Shown: positions 26,742 to 35,892 of the stretch, piece by piece
Layout of the letters: the number at the start of each line of letters is the position of its first letter
How positions within the stretch are numbered: the first letter of the stretch is position 1
Assembly: GCA_019510125.1 (NCBI GenBank)
Contig: JAEKKX010000019.1
Coordinates: forward strand, 1 to 64,000
DNA: 64,000 bases
DNA from: Lysobacterales bacterium
Lineage (GTDB): Bacteria; Pseudomonadota; Gammaproteobacteria; Xanthomonadales; Xanthomonadaceae
Direction: 5' to 3'
Translations under genes and position numbers: made by a program
Notes under the pieces: model-generated
Database searches by the model: none
What the model was told of the DNA's origin: nothing
The model's input: the letters and a program-made list of their open reading frames with translations, nothing else

Positions 26742-27427
26742 GCCGCGGGGTCGGCGGGCGGTTCGGGCAGGTACGGCTGCGCGAAATGCTTGATCGCGCC
26801 GCGCAGGTCCATCAGCCGGCGATGGAAGAAGTGGCTGGTTTCGGGCATCCGCACCAGCTCGGCGTCGGGGTGGTGCGCGGCGACCTTGTCGAACCAGTCG
26901 TAGACCGCCTGCGGCTCGACCACCTCGTCTTCCTCGCCCTGCAGCACGCGCCACGGCATCGACGGGGTGACGATGCGGTCGAAGTCCCAGCGTCCGGCCG
27001 GCGGCGCGATCGACAGCAGCAGCGCCGGCTGCAGTTCCGCCGCGGCGCGCAGGCTGACGTAGGCGCCGAAGCTGAAGCCGGCCAGCCACAGCGCATCGGC
27101 CGGCCGCGTCGCGCGCACCCAGGCCACGACCGCGCGCAGGTCCTCGACCTCGCCGTCGCCGTGGTCGAACGCGCCGTCGGAGGCGCCGGCGCCGCGGAAG
27201 TTGAAGCGCACCGTGGTCACGCCCAGCTCGCGCAGGGCGCGGGCGGTCATGGTCACGACCTTGTTGTGCATGGTCCCGCCCTCGGTCGGCAGCGGGTGGC
27301 AGATCACCGCCACCACCGGCTGCGCCGGGACGTCGGCCTCGGGCGGATCGATCGCCGCCTCCAGCCCGCCGGCGGGGCCGGGCAGGGTGAGGGTGGTCGA
27401 GGTCTCGGGAAAGGCGGGCGACGTCAT
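26738..27427 (-). CDS. Alpha/beta hydrolase (dienelactone-hydrolase-like, COG2945 type)
   Basis: A 229-residue cytoplasmic alpha/beta hydrolase. Early motif CHPLPTEGGTMHNKVV, oxyanion segment FNFRGAGASDG, nucleophile elbow AGFSFGAY, a later Asp in QGEEDEVV, and the catalytic His in TSHFFH complete the triad. The family includes small esterases annotated as YbhE/COG2945-like proteins with unknown physiological substrates. It is the first gene of a two-gene operon with zapE, overlapping by four bases. Confidence 0.8.
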   Translation of the reverse strand: MTSPAFPETSTTLTLPGPAGGLEAAIDPPEADVPAQPVVAVICHPLPTEGGTMHNKVVTMTARALRELGVTTVRFNFRGAGASDGAFDHGDGEVEDLRAVVAWVRATRPADALWLAGFSFGAYVSLRAAAELQPALLLSIAPPAGRWDFDRIVTPSMPWRVLQGEEDEVVEPQAVYDWFDKVAAHHPDAELVRMPETSHFFHRRLMDLRGAIKHFAQPYLPEPPADPAA

Positions 27428-27501
27428 CGGGCCATGATACCGGGGAGGGCCGGCGGCGGCCCCGCCCGGTTCAGGGTGGCGCGGGTCAGGGGCGGCGCGG
27501 C

Positions 27502-29196
27502 TCAGGGCCGACGCAGGCGGAAGCCGACCACCAGCGGATCGTGGTCCGAACTGCGCCGCGGCGAGCGGTCCTCCGGATGCGCCTGGTAGCCGCGGCTGTC
27601 GGGCTCGTCGGCGTTGACGTGCCATTCCGCCGCGCCGGCCAGCCGCGCGGCCAGCGCCGGACTGAGCAGGGCGTGGTCGAGGCGGCCGTTCTGGCCGGCG
27701 AAGACGTAGCTGTAGGGCGTCCCGCGCTGCCCGGCGAAGGCGTCGCGCCAGCCGGCATCGACCAGCGCCTGCACCGGATCTTCCCTGGTGTAGGCGTTCA
27801 GATCGCCGACGATCATCGCCAGATCGCTGCCGGAACGGGTGGGATCGGTGCGCAGCCAGGCGTCCAGCCGGCGCGCGGACGCGGTGCGGGCGGCGTTCCA
27901 GCAGCCCTGGCCGTCGTGGCGGTCGGCATCGTCGCCGGTCGCGCCGCCGCAGCCCTTGGACTTGAAGTGGTTGGCGACCACGGTGAACACCGGGCCGTCG
28001 CCGGCGCGGAAGCTCTGCGCCAGCGGCGGCCGGCTGCGGCTGCCGAACAGGTCGTCGGCGAGGGTCGCCGCGGCGCCGACCGGCTGCACCCGCGACGCCC
28101 GATAGATCAGCCCGACCCGGATCGCGTCCGCGCCCTGGTCGGCGTCGGTGGCGACGAAGCGCCAGTCGCCGTCGCCGGCGTGGTTCAGCGCCGCGACCAG
28201 TTGCGCCAGCGCCGAATCCGGCCCGAAGCCGTCGTTCTCCAGCTCCATCAGCGCCGCGATGTCGGGCTTGAGCCCGCGGATGGTCGCCACCAGCCGCGCC
28301 TGCTGGGCCTGATGCTCGGCCTCGGTGCGCGCGCCGCGCGGGGTCGGGTAGCCGCCGCCGTGGCCGTCGCCGTTGAAGAAGTTCTCGAGGTTGAAGCCGG
28401 CCACGCGCAGGTCGCCGCCGACCCGCGGCGCGCGCGGCGGCGCGTTGCGGGCGAAGCGCGGGGCGGCGGCCGGGAGCAGCAGCACCGCGCCATGGCGAAG
28501 GTCGACCACGCCCTCGACCGCGCGCACCCGCGTGCCGGCGCGCGGCGCGCCGCCCGCTGGCAGCCAGGCCGGGGCGGCCGGCGATTCGGCGTCGCTGCCG
28601 TCCTCCAGCAGCAGGGTCCGCCGGGCATTGTCCGCCGCGATCGCCTGCAGGGCCTCGCCCGGACGCGCGGCGTCGCTCGGCGTGCGCAGGCGATCGCCGA
28701 AGTTCAGCGTCAGTTCGCCGTACTTGTCCAGACGATCGCTGCCGGCCACCGTCAGCGGCGCGGCGATGCGGACGCGCATCCCGGCGTGGCGGTTCCAATC
28801 GTCCGGCAGCGCGCGCAGCACGACCGGCTTCGGCAGCCGGCCGCGGCCGAGTTCGGCCACGTCCACCGCCTGCAGCGTGGTCCGGGTGCCGCGGCCGTTG
28901 TCCTGTTCGGCCACGGCGCCGTGGACCCGGACCCGCTCGCCGATCGCGGGCGCCGGCAGCCCGGTGACGAACAGCGCATCGGAGGTGGCGGGATCGCCGT
29001 CGCCGCCGTCCTGCACGAACCAGCCGTCGCTGCGGATCGCGGTAACCACGCCTTCGACCGTCGCCTCGCGTCCGGCCTGCGGGCTGCGCGCGTCGCGGCC
29101 CTGGACGGCGCCGATCGGCTGGGTCTGCGCCTGCGTGGTCGAGGCCAGCAGCAGCGCGGTGAGGAGGACGAGCGGGCGGGTGCGGCGGAACGGCAT
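27502..29196 (-). CDS. ExeM/NucH-family extracellular endonuclease
   Basis: The 564-residue exported protein has a signal peptide (to about residue 24, STTQAQ). An N-terminal OB-like domain (25-130), of the kind found in these nucleases, comes first, then a C-terminal endonuclease/exonuclease/phosphatase domain: FNLENFFN, DIAALMELEN, VANHFKSKGC, IVGDLNAYTRED, and the final SDHDP catalytic motif. ExeM/NucH nucleases degrade extracellular DNA for nutrient use or biofilm turnover. The mature enzyme contains two Cys close together (KSKGCGG and GQGCWNA) that probably form a disulfide. No operon partner. Confidence 0.9.
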   Translation of the reverse strand: MPFRRTRPLVLLTALLLASTTQAQTQPIGAVQGRDARSPQAGREATVEGVVTAIRSDGWFVQDGGDGDPATSDALFVTGLPAPAIGERVRVHGAVAEQDNGRGTRTTLQAVDVAELGRGRLPKPVVLRALPDDWNRHAGMRVRIAAPLTVAGSDRLDKYGELTLNFGDRLRTPSDAARPGEALQAIAADNARRTLLLEDGSDAESPAAPAWLPAGGAPRAGTRVRAVEGVVDLRHGAVLLLPAAAPRFARNAPPRAPRVGGDLRVAGFNLENFFNGDGHGGGYPTPRGARTEAEHQAQQARLVATIRGLKPDIAALMELENDGFGPDSALAQLVAALNHAGDGDWRFVATDADQGADAIRVGLIYRASRVQPVGAAATLADDLFGSRSRPPLAQSFRAGDGPVFTVVANHFKSKGCGGATGDDADRHDGQGCWNAARTASARRLDAWLRTDPTRSGSDLAMIVGDLNAYTREDPVQALVDAGWRDAFAGQRGTPYSYVFAGQNGRLDHALLSPALAARLAGAAEWHVNADEPDSRGYQAHPEDRSPRRSSDHDPLVVGFRLRRP

Positions 29197-29272
29197 GGGG
29201 CACTCCGGGAGTCGGAAAGACGAACGCCGCCCGGAGGCGGCGTTGCGGAAACGGAAGGGTCGGCGTCCCGGC

Positions 29273-29794
29273 TCAGGACTTGCCGACTTCGCCCAGCATC
29301 CAGTCGACGGTGGCCTTGACCTGCTCGTCGGTCAGCGCCGGGTTGCCGCCCTTGGCGGGCATCACGCCGGCGGTGCCCTGGAAGCCTTCGATCGCATGCT
29401 TGTACAGCGTGTCCTTGCCCTTGGCAGCGCGGGCACCGAACCCGGCGGCGTCGAGCTTCGGCGCACCGCCGGCGCCCGACTTGTGGCAGCCGGCGCAGAG
29501 GTTGCCGAAGATCACGCTGCCGTCGGTGGTGCCGCCGTAGGCCACTTCGGCGCTGGCGGCGGCCTTGGCGGCCTCCTCGGCGGCGGCCTGCTGGGCCGCG
29601 CCGGTGGCGCCGGCGTAGACCTCGCCGGTGGGCGCGATGCGGGCCTCGGTGCGGGCGGCCTGGACCGGATTCGCGGTCTGCGGCACTTCCTTCTGCAGGT
29701 AGTGGGCGAACAGGATCAGGCCCAGCGTCAGCACCGCCAGGAAGGCGATGACCATGGAAAAGCGCTTGAGGAAATCCAGATCGTAGTTGCGCAC
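29273..29794 (-). CDS. Membrane-anchored cytochrome c (c5-like)
   Basis: A 173-residue monohaem cytochrome. One N-terminal anchor helix (FSMVIAFLAVLTLGLILFAHYL) is followed by an Ala-rich spacer and a c-type haem domain with the CAGCH site near residue 100. The likely axial Met is in GVMPAKGG, which is typical of class I c5-type cytochromes. It starts with GTG at 29794. Its role is probably electron delivery to a terminal oxidase. It is divergent from fnr, with 197 bp between, which would suit oxygen-responsive control although I see no clear FNR box. Confidence 0.85.
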   Translation of the reverse strand: MRNYDLDFLKRFSMVIAFLAVLTLGLILFAHYLQKEVPQTANPVQAARTEARIAPTGEVYAGATGAAQQAAAEEAAKAAASAEVAYGGTTDGSVIFGNLCAGCHKSGAGGAPKLDAAGFGARAAKGKDTLYKHAIEGFQGTAGVMPAKGGNPALTDEQVKATVDWMLGEVGKS

Positions 29795-29991
29795 GACTCA
29801 CCCGCGGGAACGAAATAGGGAAACGGAAGACGGAGGCGGCGCCGTGGCGCCCGTACGCCGGGACCGGCGCACAACCGGCGCAGTATAAGGGATTCGCGCC
29901 CGGCGTCGCCCGGCCCCCCGGGGCGCCCCCCGGGGGCTGGGACGGAAGTCGGATTCGACCCGGGCCCCGCGCATGGCACACTAGCGCCCGC

Positions 29992-30753
29992 ATGAGCGAA
30001 TCTCCCGTCCTCGACCTGATCCAACTGCGCCGCGGCTGCACGTACTGCTCGGTCCGCCAGCTCTGCCTGCCGGGCGGCATCGGCGCCGACGAGATGCTGC
30101 GCCTGGACCAGATCGTCCAGCGCCGCCGGCCCATCGCCCGCGGCGAGCGCCTGTTCCGCCTCGGCGACGCGCTGACCGCGGTCTACGTCACCCGCGACGG
30201 CGCGTTCAAGTCGGTCAGCATCAGCGAAGACGGCGAGGAGCAGGTGCTCGGCTTCCACCTGCCCGGCGAACTGATCGGCCTCGACGCGCTGGGCAGCGGC
30301 GAGCATCGCTGCGAAGGCGTCGCCCTGACCGCGGGCAACGTCTGCGAGATCCCGTACGACCAGTTGTCCATGGTCGCCGCGCAGATCCCCAGCCTGCAGC
30401 AGCAGTTGCTGCGCGTGATCGGCCAGAGCGTCGGCCGCGACCACGACCATCTCGGCATCCTCGTCCGCCGCCAGGCCAACGAACGCATCGCGCTGTTCCT
30501 GCACAGCCTCGGCGAGCGCTACCGCAACGTCGGCCAGTCCGATCGCCAGTTCCAGTTGCCGATGAGCCGCGAGGACATCGCGCGGTTCCTCGGGCTCGCG
30601 CTGGAAACGGTCAGCCGCGGCTTCAGCCGGCTGCAGGACGACGGCGTCATCGCCGTCACCGGCCGCCGGGTCGAGATCCTCAACGTGGCCGAACTGATCC
30701 GCCTGGCCCACGGCGGGGATTCCGCCGGCGACAGCCGCCAGCGCCGGGCCTGA
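29992..30753 (+). CDS. fnr: FNR/Anr-type oxygen-sensing transcription regulator
   Basis: A 253-residue CRP/FNR protein. N-terminal cysteines C16, C19 and C25 have the C-x2-C-x5-C spacing of FNR, and C107 provides the fourth ligand for an oxygen-labile 4Fe-4S cluster. A cyclic-nucleotide-like beta barrel (about 40-150), a dimer helix, and a helix-turn-helix with recognition segment LALETVSRGFSRLQ follow. The E-T-V-S-R signature predicts binding to the FNR-type TTGAT-N4-ATCAA site. It controls microaerobic and anaerobic respiration in relatives. The ATG lies 16 bases after a CACACT -10-like element. Confidence 0.92.
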   Translation: MSESPVLDLIQLRRGCTYCSVRQLCLPGGIGADEMLRLDQIVQRRRPIARGERLFRLGDALTAVYVTRDGAFKSVSISEDGEEQVLGFHLPGELIGLDALGSGEHRCEGVALTAGNVCEIPYDQLSMVAAQIPSLQQQLLRVIGQSVGRDHDHLGILVRRQANERIALFLHSLGERYRNVGQSDRQFQLPMSREDIARFLGLALETVSRGFSRLQDDGVIAVTGRRVEILNVAELIRLAHGGDSAGDSRQRRA

Positions 30754-30796
30754 GCTGCCCGGGTCTGCGTTGCGCCGGGGCCGGGCCGCGCGGCCC

Positions 30797-32392
30797 TCAG
30801 CCGGCCGCGTCCCGCAGCGTCGCCCAGTCCAGCCCGAACTTCGCCAGGTACTTGCGCAGGCGGTCGGCGTCGTTGGTGCTGCTGCGCTGCGCGCGCGAGA
30901 CGGCGAACAACTGGCGACCGGCCTCGGACAGCGACTTCGTGCGCAGGCAGACCCGGACCACCTCTTCGAGCTGCACGCGGTCGAAGCGATCGAGCGCGCC
31001 CGCGTCCACGCCCGGCAGCGCGTCGAGCACCGACGCCCGCGCCGGCGCGCGCCACAGTGCCGCGAGGCGCGCGATCTCCTCGTCCACCCGCGCGACGTCG
31101 ATGCGACCGCCTTCGGCCAGCGTCGCCATCCGCATCACCGACGCGCCGAGGTCGCGGAAATTGCCCGGCCAGGCCGCATCGGGCGAGGTCGCGAAGCGCA
31201 GGTAACGCTCGCGCGCCTCGCGGTTGAACGCGACCCGCGCGCCGTGTTCGCGCGACCAGCGCTCCAGCTCGAAGTCGAGGTTGGGCTCGATGTCCTCCCT
31301 GCGCTCGGCCAGTCCGGGCAGGCGGTAGGTCCACAGGTTGAGCCGCGCCAGCAGGTCGTCGCGGAAGCGGCCGCGGGCCACCGCGTCGTGCAGGTCGCGG
31401 TTGGTCCCGGCGATCAATTGGAAGTCGCTTTCCACGTCGCGGTCGCCGCCGACCGGCGGGAAGCGCTTCTCCTCCAGCGCGCGCAGCAGCAGCGCCTGCT
31501 CGTCCGGCCCGAGTTCGCCGATCTCGTCGAGGAACAGCAGGCCCTTGTCGGCCGAGCGCAGCAGGCCGGCGCGATCGCCGCCGGCGCCGGTGTACGCGCC
31601 CTTGACGTGGCCGAACAGCGCGCTCATCGCGCCGTCGCCGCGCAGCGTGGCGCAGTTCACCTCGACGAACCGGCCGGGCAACTGGTGCTTGAGCTTCTTC
31701 AGCTCGAACACGCGCCTGGCCAACTGGCTCTTGCCGGCGCCGGTGGGGCCCATCAGCAGCATCGGCGCCTTCGAGCGCGTGGCCACGGTCTCGATCTGCT
31801 CGATCATCCGGTTGAACGCCGGATTGCGGGTGGCGATGCCGCCCTTGAGCAGGTCGCGATCCTGCAGCCGCTGCTGCGCGAAGCGCTGGGCGATCAGGTC
31901 GTAGCGCGAGAGGTCGAGATCGATCACGGTGAAGCTGCCCGGATCGCCGCCGCCCTGCTTGCGCGGCGGCGAGGTCTGCAGCAGACGACCGGGGAACCGC
32001 CGGCTCTCGGCCAGCAGGAACCAGCAGATCTGCGCGACGTGGGTGCCGGTGGTGATGTGGATGTAGTAGTCCTCGTCGTCCGGACGGAACGCGTAGTCGT
32101 GCACGAAGTCGTGCAGCGTCGCGTAGACGCCCTCGAAATCCCAGGGATCGGCGAGGTAGGTGTCGTGGCGATGCAGCGCGGTCTCCGGCGAGATCTGCGC
32201 GAAGTCGTCCTGCACCTGCTGCGCGAGCCGGTTGTAGCGACGCTCGTCGACCAGCAGTTCCAGCCGGTCGACCACGAAGTCCTCGTGCTGGCCGAGCGAG
32301 ATCGTCGGCCGCCATTTTTCCCAGCGTCCCGGCCCCGTGCCGGCGTCGATCTGGGTGCCGAGCATGCCGAACACCACCTGCGGTCTGCGCAT
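30797..32392 (-). CDS. rtcR: RtcR, sigma-54-dependent activator of RNA repair genes
   Basis: The 531-residue protein has the N-terminal RtcR sensor (CARF-like domain, about 1-180), a AAA+ domain with Walker A GPTGAGKS at 215-222 and the sigma-54-contact loop GAYTGA at 265-270, and a C-terminal DNA-binding region. RtcR oligomerises when its CARF domain binds RNA-derived ligands and then activates rtcBA at sigma-54 promoters. It is divergent from rtcB, with 353 bp between start codons holding the promoter and an inverted repeat. Direct repeats ATCGGATC lie just ahead of its ATG and could be an autoregulatory site. Confidence 0.92.
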   Translation of the reverse strand: MRRPQVVFGMLGTQIDAGTGPGRWEKWRPTISLGQHEDFVVDRLELLVDERRYNRLAQQVQDDFAQISPETALHRHDTYLADPWDFEGVYATLHDFVHDYAFRPDDEDYYIHITTGTHVAQICWFLLAESRRFPGRLLQTSPPRKQGGGDPGSFTVIDLDLSRYDLIAQRFAQQRLQDRDLLKGGIATRNPAFNRMIEQIETVATRSKAPMLLMGPTGAGKSQLARRVFELKKLKHQLPGRFVEVNCATLRGDGAMSALFGHVKGAYTGAGGDRAGLLRSADKGLLFLDEIGELGPDEQALLLRALEEKRFPPVGGDRDVESDFQLIAGTNRDLHDAVARGRFRDDLLARLNLWTYRLPGLAERREDIEPNLDFELERWSREHGARVAFNREARERYLRFATSPDAAWPGNFRDLGASVMRMATLAEGGRIDVARVDEEIARLAALWRAPARASVLDALPGVDAGALDRFDRVQLEEVVRVCLRTKSLSEAGRQLFAVSRAQRSSTNDADRLRKYLAKFGLDWATLRDAAG

Positions 32393-32460
32393 GATCCGAT
32401 CCGATAAAAAACGATCCGATCATATACGCAACCAACGATGCGGTCGGTCGGGCTGTCGCG

Positions 32461-32488
32461 CCTGAAAATCAGGAAAATCCTTTTCAGG
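32461..32488 (+). promoter_or_regulatory. Inverted repeat, candidate RtcR enhancer site
   Basis: CCTGAAAA at 32461-32468 and TTTTCAGG at 32481-32488 are perfect inverted 8-bp repeats separated by 12 bp; a shorter palindrome (CCTGA-AAA-TCAGG) is embedded at 32461-32473. The site lies about 28 bp upstream of the -24 element, closer than usual for an enhancer but in the only AT-rich part of the region. Confidence 0.5.
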
Positions 32489-32515
32489 CAATGGGATACG
32501 GAGATTCTCCGCGTG

Positions 32516-32532
32516 TTGGCACGATGATTGCC
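32516..32532 (+). promoter_or_regulatory. Sigma-54 promoter for rtcB
   Basis: TTGGCACG (32516-32523), ATGA, then TTGCC (32528-32532): this agrees with the sigma-54 consensus at all conserved positions, with GG and GC exactly 10 bases apart. Transcription should start near 32543, about 200 bp ahead of the rtcB ATG, leaving a long leader. RtcR, encoded divergently, is the expected activator. Confidence 0.88.
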
Positions 32533-32745
32533 TTGTTGCTGTCGTCCCGACGACACGAGGGTGGCGCATCAGGCGCGGCCCACGCCGGCGGGACCGTTTC
32601 GATCGAGGCGAGGCCAGGGCGCAGTCCCGGCCGGCAATGGGGCCGGCCGGGCGCAGCCGCCACCGGCGACGGGACGCGTCGTTCGCGACGCCCGCTCCCG
32701 ACGCCCGTCCCGCCTCCACTTTTTTCGCCATGCGAGGATTCCGAC

Positions 32746-33972
32746 ATGCAACCGTTGACCCACGACATCATCCACGAGCCGGGTTCGGCGCCGATCAAGC
32801 TGTGGACCCGCGGGGTGCCGCTGGAGGACGAGGCGCGCAAGCAGTTGCAGAACATCGCGAAGCTGCCCTTCATCCATCGCTGGATCGCGGTGATGCCCGA
32901 CGTGCACCTGGGCAAGGGCGCGACCGTGGGCTCGGTGGTGCCGACGATCGGCGCGATCGTGCCGGCGGCGGTCGGCGTGGACATCGGCTGCGGCATGATC
33001 GCCGCGCGCACCACGCTGGTCGCCAGCGACCTGCCGGACAATCTGTCCGGTATCCGCAGCGCGATCGAGCGCGCGGCCCCGCACGGCCGCAGTCCGTCCC
33101 GCGGCGGCCGCGACAAGGGCGCGTGGGACACGCCGCCGGCGCTGGCGGTCGAGGGCTGGTCGCAGTTGGTCGCGGACTTCGAGAAGATCTGCGAGCGTCA
33201 CCCGCGCTTGAAGAACACCAACCAGTTCAAGCACCTCGGCACGCTCGGCACCGGCAACCACTTCATCGAGCTGTGCCTGGACGAGGCGGATCGCGTGTGG
33301 GTGATGCTGCACTCGGGATCGCGCGGCGTCGGCAACGCCATCGGCACGCACTTCATCGAGCTGGCGAAGCAGGAGATGCGCCGCTGGATGATCAACCTGC
33401 CCGACCAGGACCTCGCCTACCTGCCGGAAGGCAGCCAGTACTACGCGGACTACGTGTTCGCGGTGGACTGGGCGCAGCGCTACGCACGCATGAACCGCGA
33501 GATCATGATGCGGCACGTGGTCGAGGCGCTGCGCACGGTGATCACGAAGCCGTTCGAGGCCCAGGCCGAGGCGGTGAACTGCCACCACAACTACGTGCAG
33601 CGCGAGCACCACTTCGGCAAGGACGTCCACGTCACCCGCAAGGGCGCGGTGAGCGCGCGCAAGGGCGAGCTGGGCATCATCCCGGGCAGCATGGGCGCGA
33701 AGAGCTTCATCGTGCGCGGCCTCGGCAACGAGGACAGCTTCTGCAGTTGCAGCCACGGCGCCGGCCGCGTGATGAGCCGCACCCAGGCGAAGAAGCTGAT
33801 CTCGCTGGACGACCACATCGCCGCGACCGCGCACGTGGAATGCCGCAAGGACGCCGACGTGGTCGACGAGTCGCCGGCCGCGTACAAGCCGATCGACGCG
33901 GTGATGGCGGCGCAGGCCGACCTCGTCGAGATCGTGCATACGCTGCGACAGGTGGTGTGCGTGAAGGGGTGA
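32746..33972 (+). CDS. rtcB: RNA-splicing ligase RtcB
   Basis: A 408-residue GTP-dependent RNA ligase that joins 2',3'-cyclic phosphate or 3'-phosphate ends to 5'-OH ends. Metal ligands are visible in VGVDIGCGMIA (Asp and Cys), TGNHFIE (His) and the CHHNYVQREHHFG segment; the guanylylated nucleophilic His sits in CSHGAGRVMSR. Length and motifs match the rtcBA-type enzyme. It is the first gene after the sigma-54 promoter, and is followed by an unrelated gene and then rtcA. Confidence 0.95.
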   Translation: MQPLTHDIIHEPGSAPIKLWTRGVPLEDEARKQLQNIAKLPFIHRWIAVMPDVHLGKGATVGSVVPTIGAIVPAAVGVDIGCGMIAARTTLVASDLPDNLSGIRSAIERAAPHGRSPSRGGRDKGAWDTPPALAVEGWSQLVADFEKICERHPRLKNTNQFKHLGTLGTGNHFIELCLDEADRVWVMLHSGSRGVGNAIGTHFIELAKQEMRRWMINLPDQDLAYLPEGSQYYADYVFAVDWAQRYARMNREIMMRHVVEALRTVITKPFEAQAEAVNCHHNYVQREHHFGKDVHVTRKGAVSARKGELGIIPGSMGAKSFIVRGLGNEDSFCSCSHGAGRVMSRTQAKKLISLDDHIAATAHVECRKDADVVDESPAAYKPIDAVMAAQADLVEIVHTLRQVVCVKG

Positions 33973-34029
33973 GTGTTGTCCGCGCCGGGCATCGGCGCGG
34001 ACAATGTGTCCTGCATGGGGAGTGAGGCG

Positions 34030-34719
34030 ATGAAGCGGATCGAAGATCCAGAATTCGACAGCCTGATGGCGCGCTGGAAGGCGTTGGGTGTGGTGCTCGA
34101 ATGCGTGCCGTTCGCGCTGGAAGGCGCGGATGGGGGCGACCGTGGCGTGCATCGTGCCGTGGCGCTGGCGACACTCGAATGCGTCAAGGAACACTACAAT
34201 GCCTGGTGGGACAGGGTTGTGGCACTCTCCCGATCCGGCAAACGACCACGCTGGAGTTTGCCGAGAATGGAAGTCGACCCGGACGCGTTGGGCGAGGGTG
34301 AGTCGATCGACAAGGCCGGGTTTCTGGGGTGCGGAATCGACCTTGTCGGTCGCCGCCTGCTGGTTCGAGGCAGAACGACGGCTCACCTGAACCACATGTT
34401 CTGGTCGGGTGACAGGGAAGCCCCTGAAAACTGCGTGCCGTTCCCCCTGGATGGACAATGGCGCGCGACGTTGTCCCACGCCTTCCTGGATCCTCCGTAT
34501 CCGCTGTCTGGCACATCCAACGAGCAGAGCGCCGCATTCTTCACGTGGCTCGACATGTTGTTCGACGGGTTGCAGGGCGATTGCGTCATTTTCCGCTGGA
34601 GCGATGCCTCGTCGAATTACTTCGAAGAAGGCCGGGATTGGTGGGGCACTTATTTCTGGACCGTGCATGCGGCCGGTACCGACCGGATCGTCGGGCTCGT
34701 CGCCTCGACGAGCGACTGA
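34030..34719 (+). CDS. Unknown protein inserted between rtcB and rtcA
   Basis: This 229-residue soluble protein is not archease, RsrP, or any RtcBA accessory I know. It is rich in Trp, Asp and Phe, with short motifs such as ECVPFALEGADGG, HNHMFW-like segments and a C-terminal aromatic stretch DWWGTYFWTVHAAG. Base composition is lower in G+C (about 58%) and codon use is more relaxed than in rtcB or rtcA, suggesting acquisition after the operon formed. I chose the ATG at 34030 behind GGGGAG; an upstream in-frame ATG at 34015 is possible. It would be co-transcribed with the rtc genes. Confidence 0.65.
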   Translation: MKRIEDPEFDSLMARWKALGVVLECVPFALEGADGGDRGVHRAVALATLECVKEHYNAWWDRVVALSRSGKRPRWSLPRMEVDPDALGEGESIDKAGFLGCGIDLVGRRLLVRGRTTAHLNHMFWSGDREAPENCVPFPLDGQWRATLSHAFLDPPYPLSGTSNEQSAAFFTWLDMLFDGLQGDCVIFRWSDASSNYFEEGRDWWGTYFWTVHAAGTDRIVGLVASTSD

Positions 34720-34764
34720 ATCGAAAATCCGACGATTCCGCAAACACGCAAGACGATACGACCC

Positions 34765-35781
34765 ATGGACATGATCGAACTCGACGGGGCGGCCGGCGGC
34801 GGGCAACTGCTGCGGACCGCGCTCAGCCTGAGCCTGTGCACCGGCACCGGCTTCGCGATGACGCGCATCCGCGCCAAGCGCTCGAAGCCGGGGCTGATGC
34901 GCCAGCACCTGACCGCGGTCAACGCCGCGGCGAAGATCGGCAACGCCTATGTGGAAGGCGCCGAACTCGGCGCGACCACGCTGCGCTTCACGCCCGGCCC
35001 GGTGACGGCCGGCGACTACGCGTTCGCCACCGGCAGCGCCGGGTCGGCGATGCTGGTGCTGCAGACCGTGCTGCCGCCGCTGTGGCGCTGCGACCGGCCG
35101 TCGCGGCTGCGGCTGGAGGGCGGCACCCACAACCCGCTGGCGCCGAGCGCGGACTTCCTCGTCGACACCTACCTGCCGTCGCTGCGCCGGTTCGGGATCG
35201 AGGCGACGCTGGAGATCGAGCGCCCGGGCTTCTTTCCCGCCGGCGGCGGCATCGCGCACGCGACCGTGCAGCCGGCGCCGTCGCTGGCACGGCTCGACTT
35301 CGGCGCGCGCGGCGCACTCGAATCGATCGAGGCGACGGCGCTGCTGTCGGGCCTCGCCGCCGGCATCGGCACGCGCGAACTGGAGACGCTGGCGCGGCGG
35401 CTGAAGCTGCCGACGACCGCGCTGCACCAGCGCCAGGTGCGGCCGTCGATCGGTCCGGGCAACGCGCTGCTGGTGCACGTGCGCCATGCGCATCACCTCG
35501 AGGTGTTCACCGGTCACGGCGAGCGCGGGCGGTCGGCGGAGTCGGTCGCGGAGCGGCTGGCGACCGAGGTAAGGGCCTATCTCGACGCCCGCGCCTGCGT
35601 CGGCGAACACCTGTCCGACCAGTTGCTGCTGCCGATGGCGCTGGCCGGCGGCGGCACGTTCACGACCGCGGCGATCAGCGACCACCTGTCGAGCAACGCG
35701 CGGCTGATCGAGACATTCCTGCCGGTGCAGATCGACTGGGCCGAGACCGGCGACGGCTGGCGGGTGACGGTCGCGGGCTGA
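34765..35781 (+). CDS. rtcA: RNA 3'-terminal phosphate cyclase RtcA
   Basis: A 338-residue cyclase that converts RNA 3'-phosphate to 2',3'-cyclic phosphate using ATP, through a histidyl-AMP intermediate. Family signatures: IELDGAAGGGQLLRTALSLS at the start, RAKRSKPGLMRQHL, and the adenylated His near the C-terminus in SDHLSSN. Together with RtcB it handles broken RNA ends. It follows the interposed unknown gene by 45 bp and is probably part of the RtcR-controlled transcript. Confidence 0.95.
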   Translation: MDMIELDGAAGGGQLLRTALSLSLCTGTGFAMTRIRAKRSKPGLMRQHLTAVNAAAKIGNAYVEGAELGATTLRFTPGPVTAGDYAFATGSAGSAMLVLQTVLPPLWRCDRPSRLRLEGGTHNPLAPSADFLVDTYLPSLRRFGIEATLEIERPGFFPAGGGIAHATVQPAPSLARLDFGARGALESIEATALLSGLAAGIGTRELETLARRLKLPTTALHQRQVRPSIGPGNALLVHVRHAHHLEVFTGHGERGRSAESVAERLATEVRAYLDARACVGEHLSDQLLLPMALAGGGTFTTAAISDHLSSNARLIETFLPVQIDWAETGDGWRVTVAG

Positions 35782-35892
35782 CGGGCCGGCGGCGGGGAGG
35801 CGCGAACCGCGCCCGGCTTGCGCATGATCAAGGCGCGGGGTCGCCGGGCTGCCTAGGCTGGCGCCCTCGTTCCTGTGCAGGGATCCGCCGTC

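Noticed and set aside
29975-29990. TGGCAC motif before fnr that resembles a sigma-54 -24 element
   Set aside because: The required GC does not occur 10 bases after GG; a -10-like CACACT overlaps instead.
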